DNA of 64,000 nucleotides from Robiginitalea aurantiaca (GCF_030380815.1 NZ_JAUDUY010000001.1:310001-374000); one strand, 5' to 3'. Counted from the first letter of the stretch, positions 37,384-47,117 are shown. Notes: a model not told the origin generated them from the sequence alone. A program made the numbers and translations.

Positions 37384-38117
37384 GGAACCGGAGTGGTTTT
37401 TGGTAGAATTTCCCGTATATCCAGGATCTGGTCAAAACGATCCAGGATTTCGTGGTCGTGGGTTACCACGATCATAGAGGATTTTTCCTTATCGCAGTAA
37501 TCAAATAGAATTTTGAGGATTCGATCCCTGTTGTCCGGATCCAGATTCGCCGTAGGCTCGTCACAAAGCAACAGGGAGGGTTTCGTAATCAGGGCCCTGC
37601 ATACGGCAACGCGCTGTCGCTCTCCCTGGGAGAGTGCCTTGGGGTATCTTTTGACCTTATCCTTTAACCCTACTTTCTCCAAGAGCTCCAGGGCACTGTT
37701 TCGATGAGACTCCTCCAGTTCTAAGACCGGATTCAAGCGAAACGGCAGCAAAATGTTTTGAAAGCAATTCAGGTATTGCAACAATTCGAATTGTTGAAAA
37801 ATCAGGCCAAGCCTGAGGATTCTAAAGTCTTTTAAATCGCGATCGCTGTAATTGGCCAGTTCCAGCCCATCTACTTCAAGGATGCCGCTCCCGGATTTAA
37901 GGATTCCTGCAAACAGGTGAATTAGGGTGGTTTTACCACATCCGCTCGGGCCGGTAAGCGCAACCTTCTTCCCGCGTGAAATTTCCAGTTGGGGGACCGA
38001 CAGGCTGAACCCCCCCGGTTCGTAAGAGAACTCGAGGTCCTGGCAGCGAATTACAGCCTGCTCGAGGCGATGACCTGCCGGTCCTCCGAGATCAGTGTTA
38101 TTTCCGAAATTTTCCAT
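37380..38117 (-). CDS. LolD-like ABC ATPase
   Basis: The ATPase has Walker A GPSGCGKTT, signature LSQGERQRVA and Walker B LLLCDEPTANLD, and clusters by these features with LolD/MacB/FtsE ATPases. It should drive the adjacent FtsX-like permease. The start overlaps the HupE-like gene by 67 bases, which is long for such an overlap; the first 21 residues are not conserved-looking, so the true start could be internal, though no good ATG, GTG or TTG is seen there. It is one member of the five-gene unit 35274-41039. Confidence 0.9.
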   Translation of the reverse strand: MENFGNNTDLGGPAGHRLEQAVIRCQDLEFSYEPGGFSLSVPQLEISRGKKVALTGPSGCGKTTLIHLFAGILKSGSGILEVDGLELANYSDRDLKDFRILRLGLIFQQFELLQYLNCFQNILLPFRLNPVLELEESHRNSALELLEKVGLKDKVKRYPKALSQGERQRVAVCRALITKPSLLLCDEPTANLDPDNRDRILKILFDYCDKEKSSMIVVTHDHEILDRFDQILDIREILPKTTPVP

Positions 38118-40195
38118 GCCTTGTCAATGGATTTTAATGCAATTGTGCCAGTGTATTTGTTCTTCCTGTAATGGATGTGCTTCAGGTGTTTTACCTGAGC
38201 GGTGACGGTCCAGGTAGCGGGATACCTCAAGCCATTATCCGGGTTGCCCTCAGAAAGGGGAGCTCCCAAATCCCCGAGGGTTACCTCCTTAACGGTAACT
38301 TTTGATCCCTCCCGAAGCCCCATATTTAAACGGCGCCGGCTGTCCAGGTAAATATGATCGAGCAAGCCTGCTTCAAGATTTTCGTTTAACCTTTCAAACA
38401 GAATTTCTTCATCCGCTATGTTAAAGGCAGTATAGGTATTGAGGAGCTTGTTCTCAAGGATATCATGCACGACCTCTGGCTTTATTTGGTCTGCGGTATA
38501 CCATGGGTTTACTATTTTGATTTGGAGGGGCAATAAATAGATTGAAAGGAAAAGCAGAATTACCGAAAAAATGGGAGCCTTGTGCTTAACCTGCATTTGA
38601 TCCAGGATTTTTCGACGTCTTGGCCAGAATAAGAACGCCAGAATCAATGCGAAAACAGAAGCAATGGGAATGGGAAGGAATCCCGATGAAAGCAGTGGGG
38701 AAATCGAATATTCGTACGTCTGCTGCAGGAATACAAAGCTGAGCAGGAGGCAAGTAACCAAAACGGCTATGGCTGAGGTTTTAAGAACTTGACGTTTTAC
38801 AGCAGGATTTTGTATCCGCTCCAAAAACAAACTCAGTACAAGCGTAAAAACGGCGAGCAAGAGCATAAAAAAGACTGAACGCGCAATGGGATAGGACAAG
38901 GAATCCGAGGCGAAGAACTGCAAATAATTACCCCCGGCGATTCCAATTGCCAGAAGTACTCCTCTTGCCAAAACGGGGGAAATTGATTTTCTGAATACGA
39001 TGAGAATGAGGAGGAAGCTTTGCAGGCCCAAGAGGAAAGCCCAGGAATACGGGAGTAAATAACCGTAGATTCCCGCCGCATAACCCAATATGAGACCCGG
39101 CAGAACAAGCACTGCAGGAACGATGCTTTGGGAGTGATAGCTCCAAATCGCCAAAACCAAAACAAGGGAAAGCAGGCTAAAGGGTATGGAAGGCAACATG
39201 GAGGGAACATTCCAGAAAAGACTGAGTTCCCAAGCCAGGATTCCGAAGGCAACTGCTGTCAATAGTTTGGCGGCAGGAATTCTGAAATCCGCTACCTGTA
39301 AATCCAGGACGCGAAAGAGTTGGCTGGCAATACGCACCAGTAACCAGGCGCCTCCCAGAAACCCGAGAAAAGCAAAACACAAAAGGATTATCTCTTCCCC
39401 TTGTGTATAACCCGAAAGGAGTTTTTCATTGCCGAACCCGGCGCCGGCAACCACAGCTCCAAGACTTAAAAGGACAGGATGGAGAATTTTTCCGGACGGG
39501 GGCTGATTTTTGGTAACAGATTCAGAGGCCAGTGCAGCCGTTACCAGAAGTGAAATGACTGTCCCAGCCCATGCAGGTGCCAGCAGCCATTCATTCCAAC
39601 TCAGGAAATATCCCAGGCTCAGCCCCGTGCTCAAGGCAAGCAAGGGTACTGCTGAGCGACCGCCTTCACGCGATAAAAAATAGGCGAGGACCATTAGAAA
39701 TAATCCCCATGTGATAAGCGTATACCTTGTTGCGCTGAGGGTTCCGATCCTCAGAAAACTCTTTAACCCGGGAGCTTCGGGTATCGTGTAGAAGGCCCGT
39801 GCAGGGCTGAGGGTGCTCTTGTAGATCCTTCCGTCCAGGGTGGTTACTTCAAGGATAATGTCTATCTGGCTGCCCAGCAATCCTTCTATTCCAATTTGCT
39901 GCCCGGCGAGGGAATTTCCCCCACATTGTATTTTCCAGCGCGTCTTTTTTTGATAGGCGTCTACTGAGATTTCAGGTTCTGTGACAGGTGCGCAGAATCC
40001 CGGAAAAATCGCTTGTGCCTTTACGATTTTACCCTGGATCACAGGCAATACATAGAGCACTTCAAAGACTCCCGGCTCTGTCTCCACAAGTTGTAACCGT
40101 GCCGGATACACGATATCCGCTGATGCGGTAAAGCCAGTGAGCATAAGAAGCAGGAAGACTCCTTTTTTGAGTCTTTGGATACAGCTGTTATTCAT
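38051..40195 (-). CDS. HupE/UreJ-like membrane protein with extra domains
   Basis: The 714-residue protein has a signal peptide, then a soluble domain (residues about 27-150) that fits the N-terminal part of large HupE/UreJ-type proteins, ending in FYTIPEAP. Next is a membrane part of about 12 helices (about 160-560) and a soluble C-terminal domain (about 570-714). The start of the membrane part, RIGTLSATRYTLITWGLFLM, aligns with the usual GxxHILxGxDHLLF motif, but the histidines and aspartate are replaced. It may therefore have lost metal transport or use another site. It overlaps the parvulin gene by eight bases. Confidence 0.68.
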   Translation of the reverse strand: MNNSCIQRLKKGVFLLLMLTGFTASADIVYPARLQLVETEPGVFEVLYVLPVIQGKIVKAQAIFPGFCAPVTEPEISVDAYQKKTRWKIQCGGNSLAGQQIGIEGLLGSQIDIILEVTTLDGRIYKSTLSPARAFYTIPEAPGLKSFLRIGTLSATRYTLITWGLFLMVLAYFLSREGGRSAVPLLALSTGLSLGYFLSWNEWLLAPAWAGTVISLLVTAALASESVTKNQPPSGKILHPVLLSLGAVVAGAGFGNEKLLSGYTQGEEIILLCFAFLGFLGGAWLLVRIASQLFRVLDLQVADFRIPAAKLLTAVAFGILAWELSLFWNVPSMLPSIPFSLLSLVLVLAIWSYHSQSIVPAVLVLPGLILGYAAGIYGYLLPYSWAFLLGLQSFLLILIVFRKSISPVLARGVLLAIGIAGGNYLQFFASDSLSYPIARSVFFMLLLAVFTLVLSLFLERIQNPAVKRQVLKTSAIAVLVTCLLLSFVFLQQTYEYSISPLLSSGFLPIPIASVFALILAFLFWPRRRKILDQMQVKHKAPIFSVILLFLSIYLLPLQIKIVNPWYTADQIKPEVVHDILENKLLNTYTAFNIADEEILFERLNENLEAGLLDHIYLDSRRRLNMGLREGSKVTVKEVTLGDLGAPLSEGNPDNGLRYPATWTVTAQVKHLKHIHYRKNKYTGTIALKSIDKAWKISEITLISEDRQVIASSRL

Positions 40196-41039
40196 TCACC
40201 AGTTCTTTCGCCATACCCTTGTACGTAATGTCGTACTGTTGCATGAGTTCGGTGTAGAATTGTTCTTTAGCAGCCTCCTTATCCTCGTATTCCAATTGCT
40301 GCAGGATATCATCACGAACTTCGCTTAAGGCGAGCCTTCTTGAGGGGATAAGGGTGTCGAGATAAACCAGATGCCATCCAAAGGTCGAGGGGACAGGGCC
40401 GTGCCAGCGCCCGGATTCCAGTTCCAGAAGGCGGGAGGCAAACCCTTCTCCAAATTCACGGTCTATCAGGTCGGACCTCAATTCAAGAACCTGTGGAGCA
40501 AGCATGGTTGCTTTCCCGGCGGCCCTCGCCGTTTCAAAATCAACCATATTACTATTCCAGTTGGCACACAGATTTTCCAGCATCTCCCGTTCTGCTTCTT
40601 CTGAAAAATAAACCTGCTTAAAACTGATTTCCGCAGGACTGACATACTGGTCTGACCGCAAATTATAATATGCCTCAATGTCGGCGTCCCCAATATTCCG
40701 CTTTTCTCCCTGACCTTCTGCCATCAGGTCCATCTGGGAAATCAAGGCCCGCTTTACCACTGCACTGTTCCGGTCGAGCCCTTCATTCAGTGCTTCCTGA
40801 TATAGGACTTCGTCCTTAACATGATTTTGCAAAATACCCTGCAGTTCTTCCCGGGTGGGAAGGCGGTTCCATGTGCGTTGCCATCCGGCAATTAACTGAG
40901 CGACGTCCGATTCGTCCACCACGATAACCCGATCCGATTCTGAAGGCTCCCGGGGGCCGTAAATAATGAACAATGCGAGAAAAATGAGCAGACCAAGCAA
41001 GGCGATCTGCACGACTGGATTCCTAGTCCGGTCCGCCAT
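40188..41039 (-). CDS. Membrane-anchored parvulin-type peptidyl-prolyl isomerase
   Basis: The 283-residue product has one membrane anchor (NPVVQIALLGLLIFLALFII) and a periplasmic part. The helical SurA/PrsA-like linker (residues about 40-115) is followed by a PpiC-like rotamase domain (about 135-245) with GWHLVYLD near its end. It should aid folding of exported proteins. PpiC genes beside HupE-like genes are a recurring pair in bacteria, which supports a dedicated chaperone role for this cluster. It is the first gene of the unit; a weak minus-7-like box (TACTTTAG) lies upstream. Confidence 0.8.
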   Translation of the reverse strand: MADRTRNPVVQIALLGLLIFLALFIIYGPREPSESDRVIVVDESDVAQLIAGWQRTWNRLPTREELQGILQNHVKDEVLYQEALNEGLDRNSAVVKRALISQMDLMAEGQGEKRNIGDADIEAYYNLRSDQYVSPAEISFKQVYFSEEAEREMLENLCANWNSNMVDFETARAAGKATMLAPQVLELRSDLIDREFGEGFASRLLELESGRWHGPVPSTFGWHLVYLDTLIPSRRLALSEVRDDILQQLEYEDKEAAKEQFYTELMQQYDITYKGMAKELVNE

Positions 41040-41134
41040 ATGATATTGCTTTTTTGCTAAAGTAGCGAATATTTAAAACAGTACGGATCGCTGGTGAACC
41101 TGACTGAAACCGGCTGTATGCCCTTTCAAAATAG

Positions 41135-42301
41135 TTATTCCATATCCGGGATAAGGAAGGTGCCTTTAATCAGGACCAGGTCTGTATCCTTAAGGTTGCC
41201 AGGATCTGTTATGGCTGTAAATCCCCCTGTTGTCGGCCCTGTTTTCACAGCCTCCTTCCGAAAGCTGTAGATCGTTTCGGATGATGCTTCCTGAACCAGA
41301 ACAAAGGAGCCGGAAGTACCGGATCCAATGGCTTCAGCGGGCAGGGCCATATACTTAAGGGTCTCGTTTTCAGTAACCGTACCGGGTGTAACCCAGATAT
41401 CAGCCTGTACAAACATGCCTACCATCAGAGAGGTATCGCTTTCATCTTTGAGATGTCCATGAACTTTTACTGTACGGTTTTTATCAATACTGCTACCAAC
41501 CAGGTAAACGGTGCCTTCGTATTCCGTATTGGAAACTTCGGGAATTCGAAAACGAATGGGTTGCCCCTTTTGGACCTTCCCAATATCCTGTTCAAATACA
41601 CTGAGTTCCAGATGCAGATGTTCCGGATTTACGATTTCGAGCATTTCTGAGGCCCTGGAAGCGTAGCTGCCTGTACTGATATTCACCTGAGTTACTTTTC
41701 CACTGATGGGAGCAGTAACCCCAACTTCAGAACGCAGTTCAGCAGGTGTGATTCTTTCCGGGTTGAGTCCGAGCAGGGCGAGTTGTTTTTCCAGTCCGCT
41801 TTTCCGGGCAAGGGTACTGCGATAGGTACTCTGGGCCTGAAGGAATAATTTTTCTGAACTGATCTGTTCCTCGAACAGGGTTTGCTGTCTCTCAAATTCA
41901 GATTTAAGATAGGGCAATTGTTCCCGGACCATCAGGTAGTCCTGTTGCAAGGTTAGAAATTCCGGATTCTCCAATACCGCAACCACGTCGCCTTTCCGAA
42001 CCTGATCACCGATCAACAGGCTCGTTTTTTTTACAAAACCGCCATAAACGGCGCTAATCACTGCCCGATTTTCCGGAGGGACGTCAATGGTGCCGCTAAC
42101 CTGTATAACTTCGGGGAATCTCATTTCGGAAACCCTGCCTACAGCCATATTATTGGCCTCAAACTGCTCTTTGCTCAGGGTTACAATTCCAGGAGATGCT
42201 TTCGTGCCTGCTTCAACCTCAGCCTTCCCATTCTGTTCTTTACAGGAGAACACAAACACCAGGACCAGCCCTATAATGAAAGAAGAATATTTCGGTTTCA
42301 T
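41135..42301 (-). CDS. RND periplasmic adaptor lipoprotein (CzcB-like)
   Basis: The 388-residue protein has a lipobox FSC (Cys20) and the modules of a membrane fusion protein: a lipoyl-like half (GDQVRKGDVVAVLENPEF), an alpha-helical hairpin with YLMVREQLPYLKSEFERQQ, the second half with VTAPISGKVTQVN, and a beta-barrel domain. It differs from the CusB of this window by lacking the heavy-metal-binding N-terminal module and the DUF3347 tail. It follows the CzcA-TolC gene by nine bases, so the three pump parts come from two genes. Divalent metals are the likely substrates. Confidence 0.88.
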   Translation of the reverse strand: MKPKYSSFIIGLVLVFVFSCKEQNGKAEVEAGTKASPGIVTLSKEQFEANNMAVGRVSEMRFPEVIQVSGTIDVPPENRAVISAVYGGFVKKTSLLIGDQVRKGDVVAVLENPEFLTLQQDYLMVREQLPYLKSEFERQQTLFEEQISSEKLFLQAQSTYRSTLARKSGLEKQLALLGLNPERITPAELRSEVGVTAPISGKVTQVNISTGSYASRASEMLEIVNPEHLHLELSVFEQDIGKVQKGQPIRFRIPEVSNTEYEGTVYLVGSSIDKNRTVKVHGHLKDESDTSLMVGMFVQADIWVTPGTVTENETLKYMALPAEAIGSGTSGSFVLVQEASSETIYSFRKEAVKTGPTTGGFTAITDPGNLKDTDLVLIKGTFLIPDME

Positions 42302-42310
42302 TGAGATAGA

Positions 42311-45300
42311 TTAAAAGGTTAAATAATTGATTTGCAAAACAATCTCGTTATACAGTTCCAGTTGTTTTAAATACTCCAGGCTTATTTCATAGCCATTTTC
42401 CAGACTCAGTATATATTGAAAGAAGTCGATTTCACCATTTCGATAGCTGCTTTCGGCTGTGCGTATAATCGCCTCGGAGAGGTCGAGTCCTTCTTCTTCA
42501 TAATATCGCAACGCCTTTTCCTGTTGTTCGAGCTCATCACGCAGTCTTTCGAGTTTTGTTTGAACCCGTAGTTCGTATTCCCGCTGCTCCTCATTAAAGG
42601 CATCTGCAGTAAGCCTTGCGGTTCGGATGCGGGAGGACTGGCCGTTGAACAGGAGTGGGATTTTAAGGCCGATGGAATACCCCCTGAACCAATCCTCCGT
42701 CCTTCCATTATCTCCCTGTAAGTATTGGAGGTAAAACGCCGGTAACAGTTGCTGTTGCTCAAGGCGAAATTGTTTCTCAAGGGCGAGCTGCTGATTTTCG
42801 TATCGGGTGATCTCAGGCAGGGAATCCACGACAGGTACCTCGAGCATCATCCTTAAAGGCGGGGGAGTCGCCAGGGATAATTGGCCTTCCGCCTGTACTA
42901 AATTCTGAATTTGATTTTCCAGGACACCGGCCTGGGTGAGGACTTCTTCCAGTTGAATGCGTATCTCACGTGATTTTGATGTTGCAGTGATCTTTTCCAG
43001 GTAATTCGTTGCCCCGAGCTCAAAGCGCCGGGAGGCCGCACGTTCAAATTCGTTGTACAAACTATCCAGCCGGCGGTAGATGTCAGAAGTTTTCACAGCG
43101 ATCAAATAGCGATTGTAGGTACTGCTCACTTCAAGAAAAACCTCCTTTTTCCGGATTTCCATCCCATTTTTTTCGCCCGCTGCCAGGTAGTTCTGGACTT
43201 GCCGTCGCGCACCGTACACCGTGGGGAAATCAAACTCCTGTTTGACCCCAAAGACATTCAGTGCGAGGTTTTCAATCCTGTTGGCTTCATCCCGGTTGTA
43301 AAAGAATTCCGTTTTGCCGAAATCCAGGGCGGTACCCCTTCGGGCATCTGCGGCTTCCATTTGTTTCTCCGCTGCGCGAATCCCGGGATTGTTACTTCCT
43401 GCAAGTTCAAGGAGTTCTTTCAGGCCAAGCTGTTTTTCCTGTGCCTGAATGGGAAGGCCCAGCATTAACAGAAGTACAGCAATTCCAAGCGTTTTGGCAG
43501 ACGGTCCGTTGGGCAAAGCGGTGTTTTTTACCTTGCTGAACAGGGCGTATAGTACGGGAAGGACGACCAGTGTAAGCAGGGTAGAAGTAATCAGGCCGCC
43601 AATAACAACAGTCGCCAGAGGCCTCTGAACTTCGGCCCCTGAACTGGTTGAAACCGCCATAGGTAGAAATCCAAGAGCTGCCGCGGAGGCCGTTAGGAGC
43701 ACGGCCCGCATTCGATCTTGTGCTCCCTGGGTAATAAGGGCTTCCAGGTTTTCAAAAGAAGCTGTTTTTAGTTCTTTAAAGTGTTCGATAAGCACAATTC
43801 CATTGAGGACTGCAATTCCGAACAGGGCGATAAACCCAACGCCTGCCGAAATGCTAAAGGGCATGTCGCGCAACCACAACAAGAGTACGCCTCCTACGGC
43901 TGAAAGGGGAATGGCTGAAAAGATTATCAGGGTGTCCCGTAAGGATTTGAATGCGAAATACAACAGGACAAATATTAGGATTAGTGAGATGGGAACCGCT
44001 ATGGCCAGACGCGATTTGGCTGTTTGAAGGTTTTCGAACTGCCCACCATAGGTAATTGTATACCCTGGCGGTAACTGAATCTGGGCTTCCACCAGGCTTC
44101 GCAATTCATCCACAACCGATTGAAGGTCCCGATCCCGAACATTGATCCCCACTACAATACGCCTACGGGTGTCATCCCTTGAAATTTTTGCTGCGCCCTG
44201 CTGATAACTGACCTCCGCCACCTCACTAAGCGGAAGTTTTCCACCTCCGGGCAGGTCTATAAACAGGTTCTGAAGATCTGTAAGATCCCTTCGATTCTCG
44301 GGATTCAGGCGGACCACCATATCGAACCTTTTTTCACCTTCGAAGACATTCCCAACTATCTGCCCGCCAAAGGCCATCGAAATCAGTTCGTTTACTTCGG
44401 AGATGTGCAAACCATAGCGGGAGATCTTGGACCGGTTATAAACGACTCGCATTTGTGGGAGCCCTTCTACTTTTTCGACAGTAATATCGGCGGCACCGGG
44501 TACCTGCTCGGCCAATTTTCTGATTTCCTCCCCTTTTCGGGCCAGTACGCTCAGGTCTTCCCCGAATATTTTTACGGCTATATCAGCCCTTACCCCGGTA
44601 ATCAGCTCATTGAATCGCATTTCGATGGGCTGTGTAAATTCCACTTCCATCCCGGGAATTACCTCCAGGGCTTCTTTGAATTTACCCGCCAGTTCATCTT
44701 TTGAGTCTGCTGAGACCCATTCTTTTTTTGGTTTCAGGGTGATGATGACATCGCTTTCCTCCATACTCATGGGATCGGTCGGGACTTCAGCAGCCCCAAT
44801 ACGGGTGACCACCTGATCCACTTCCGGGAATTCTGCAATCAGTATATTTTCGATTTGCGTAGTGGTTTCAATGGTCTTGCTCAGGCTCGTCCCCGTTTTC
44901 AGGACGGGTTGGATAACAAAATCCCCCTCATCGAGGGTTGGAATGAATTCTCCTCCCATCCGCGCGAAAATAAAACCAGCCGATACCAGCAGTACAGCTG
45001 CCATGCCGAGGACAGGGCCTTTATGTGCCAGAGCCCACCGGATTACGGGAACATAAAATTCGTTGAGCTTACCAATAAGCCGAAGGGAGATATTCTTCTC
45101 CGGGTTTTTTACAGGTTTAATGAACCAGGAGGACATGACAGGGACATAGGTAAAACAAAGAATCATGGCTCCAACCAGTGCAAAACTAAAGGTCATCGCC
45201 ATCGGCCGGAACATTTTTCCTTCCACCCCGCTCAGAGAAAGGATCGGGATAAACACAATCAGAATAATAAGTTGTCCGAAGACGGCAGAATTCATCAATT

Positions 45301-46642
45301 TCGATGCGCCTTCCAGGGTGATCTTGTCCTTCAGGTCCCGTCGTTCTTTATCCTTGAGCGATAAGAGCTCTGACTTTTTTGTATTGATCTGAAACGCGAT
45401 AAATTCCACGATAATAACAGCCCCGTCGATAATGATTCCAAAGTCGATCGCCCCGAGACTCATCAGGTTAGCATCCACCCCGGTCAGGTACATCATACTA
45501 AGGGCAAAAAGCAGGCTTAGTGGGATTACCGAGGCCACAACCATCCCTGAACGGAAATTACCCAGCAGCAGGACCACCACAAAAATCACGATCAGACATC
45601 CCAGGACCAGGTTCTCGGTAATGGTAAAGGTAGTTCGGCTGATGAGTTCACTGCGTTCCAGGAAAGCATTGATGTATACCCCTTCGGGCAATGACTTCGA
45701 AATCACTGCTACCCGCTCTTTAACGGCATTGATAACTTCTTTGGAATCGGCGCCTTTGAGCATCATTACCTGCCCCAGCACTTTCTCGCCTTCCCCATTT
45801 CCTGTGATTGCCCCAAAACGCGTCGCACTACCATAGCCCACCACACCAACATCCCGCACAAAAACCGGAGTGCCATCCACGGTTTTTACTACGGTGTTCT
45901 CAATATCCTCAAGGGTGCCGATAAGGCCTTCCCCACGGATAAAATACGCCTGATTTACTTTTTCTATATACCCTCCCCCAGCCACGCTATTCCCTTTTTC
46001 AAGGGCTTCAATTAGTTCCCCGGCCGTAATATCCATAGCCCTTAGCTGGGATGATCTGATGGCTATTTCATACTGTTTCAGATGGCCGCCCCATGTGTTT
46101 ACCTCCACGACCCCGGGGATGCCAGCGAGTTGGCGTTTAACAATCCAATCCTGGATCGTCCGTAAATCCATGGCGTCGTACCGGTCTTTAAACCCGGGCT
46201 TTACGTCCAGAGTGTACTGGTAGATTTCACCGAGACCTGTGCTGATAGGACCCATTTGAGGTGTTCCAAAACCTTCGGGAATTTTCTCCCTGGCTACCTG
46301 GATTTTTTCTGCGATCAGTTGTCTGGGCAGGTAGGTGCCCATATCGTCTTCGAAGACAATGGTTACTACGGACAACCCGAATTTGGAGACAGAACGGATT
46401 TCCTGAACTCCCGGAAGGTTCGCCATTTCGAGTTCCACCGGATAGGTGATAAAACGCTCCATATCCTGGGTGGAGAGGTTCCTGGAAGTTGTAATGACCT
46501 GAACCTGGTTGTTGGTGATATCCGGAACGGCGCCGATGGGGATATTCCACAGGGAAAACAGCCCTCCGGCCGCGATGACAAAGGTCAGCAACAGTACGGC
46601 AAATTTATTGCGAAGACTAAAATGTATGATAGATGAAAGCAT
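42311..46642 (-). CDS. CzcA-type RND efflux pump fused to TolC
   Basis: Residues 1 to about 1035 form the heavy-metal RND pump. The helix 4 motif DFGIIIDGAVIIVE (from Asp400) matches the HME1 signature of Co/Zn/Cd pumps except the last Asn, which is Phe. After VVLPVLYALF there is a hydrophobic stretch (about 1045-1066) with a signal-peptide-like LPIQAQ, then a TolC-like domain (about 1067-1443) with long coiled coils. The fusion would place an outer-membrane channel on the same chain as the inner-membrane pump; cleavage after IQAQ is plausible. Such fusions are known in Bacteroidota. A small His-rich gene precedes it. Confidence 0.9.
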   Translation of the reverse strand: MLSSIIHFSLRNKFAVLLLTFVIAAGGLFSLWNIPIGAVPDITNNQVQVITTSRNLSTQDMERFITYPVELEMANLPGVQEIRSVSKFGLSVVTIVFEDDMGTYLPRQLIAEKIQVAREKIPEGFGTPQMGPISTGLGEIYQYTLDVKPGFKDRYDAMDLRTIQDWIVKRQLAGIPGVVEVNTWGGHLKQYEIAIRSSQLRAMDITAGELIEALEKGNSVAGGGYIEKVNQAYFIRGEGLIGTLEDIENTVVKTVDGTPVFVRDVGVVGYGSATRFGAITGNGEGEKVLGQVMMLKGADSKEVINAVKERVAVISKSLPEGVYINAFLERSELISRTTFTITENLVLGCLIVIFVVVLLLGNFRSGMVVASVIPLSLLFALSMMYLTGVDANLMSLGAIDFGIIIDGAVIIVEFIAFQINTKKSELLSLKDKERRDLKDKITLEGASKLMNSAVFGQLIILIVFIPILSLSGVEGKMFRPMAMTFSFALVGAMILCFTYVPVMSSWFIKPVKNPEKNISLRLIGKLNEFYVPVIRWALAHKGPVLGMAAVLLVSAGFIFARMGGEFIPTLDEGDFVIQPVLKTGTSLSKTIETTTQIENILIAEFPEVDQVVTRIGAAEVPTDPMSMEESDVIITLKPKKEWVSADSKDELAGKFKEALEVIPGMEVEFTQPIEMRFNELITGVRADIAVKIFGEDLSVLARKGEEIRKLAEQVPGAADITVEKVEGLPQMRVVYNRSKISRYGLHISEVNELISMAFGGQIVGNVFEGEKRFDMVVRLNPENRRDLTDLQNLFIDLPGGGKLPLSEVAEVSYQQGAAKISRDDTRRRIVVGINVRDRDLQSVVDELRSLVEAQIQLPPGYTITYGGQFENLQTAKSRLAIAVPISLILIFVLLYFAFKSLRDTLIIFSAIPLSAVGGVLLLWLRDMPFSISAGVGFIALFGIAVLNGIVLIEHFKELKTASFENLEALITQGAQDRMRAVLLTASAAALGFLPMAVSTSSGAEVQRPLATVVIGGLITSTLLTLVVLPVLYALFSKVKNTALPNGPSAKTLGIAVLLLMLGLPIQAQEKQLGLKELLELAGSNNPGIRAAEKQMEAADARRGTALDFGKTEFFYNRDEANRIENLALNVFGVKQEFDFPTVYGARRQVQNYLAAGEKNGMEIRKKEVFLEVSSTYNRYLIAVKTSDIYRRLDSLYNEFERAASRRFELGATNYLEKITATSKSREIRIQLEEVLTQAGVLENQIQNLVQAEGQLSLATPPPLRMMLEVPVVDSLPEITRYENQQLALEKQFRLEQQQLLPAFYLQYLQGDNGRTEDWFRGYSIGLKIPLLFNGQSSRIRTARLTADAFNEEQREYELRVQTKLERLRDELEQQEKALRYYEEEGLDLSEAIIRTAESSYRNGEIDFFQYILSLENGYEISLEYLKQLELYNEIVLQINYLTF

Positions 46643-46715
46643 AGCTGTTCAGATAAAGAAACATGCGTTGCACGGGCATTGTATGGTACCCGGGTAATGA
46701 AAAAACCGAATGCAA

Positions 46716-47117
46716 TCAGGAAAGGCGGGGTGGCTGAAAAACCCCTGCAGAGAAGACTCCGGAGGTTTGAAGCAAGTAGTGGTACTTATGTGATTGGGAT
46801 TCTTTACGCTCCAGTGGCGTGTCCCAGCTAAAATGCTGACTGATAAAAAAGTGCGTCTGGCTCAGGACCTGATGGGGGACCTGTTGAAAGGGCAGTTTTT
46901 CATGATCGTGCTGTTCTTCCTGGTGGTTTTTCTCGTGATCTGCTTTCTGACTGCCGTAGTGTTTGTCCAGAAAGGTCAGGAAGGAGTCGCCGAAAGTCTG
47001 TTGATGATAGGCTGCGTGTTCCAGAAGGTCATCCAGCTGTGCCAGATCTTTGACGGAAAGATGTGCACTCTGCAAAAGCAGCAGGGTTGATAGCAGCATG
47101 GAAATTATTTGCGACAT
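46716..47117 (-). CDS. Small His-rich protein before the CzcA pump gene
   Basis: The 133-residue protein has a short N-terminal hydrophobic segment and many His residues (HEKNHQEEQHDHEK, HFFISQHFSWD, SHKYHYLLQ) and ends in FQPPRLS. The composition suits binding of zinc-like ions in the periplasm. It takes the same place relative to the CzcA gene as the HYC_CC_PP protein relative to CusA, and both end in a proline pair. I do not know a named family. A TATCTTTA box lies five bases before the ATG, suggesting a nearly leaderless transcript for the operon. Confidence 0.65.
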   Translation of the reverse strand: MSQIISMLLSTLLLLQSAHLSVKDLAQLDDLLEHAAYHQQTFGDSFLTFLDKHYGSQKADHEKNHQEEQHDHEKLPFQQVPHQVLSQTHFFISQHFSWDTPLERKESQSHKYHYLLQTSGVFSAGVFQPPRLS

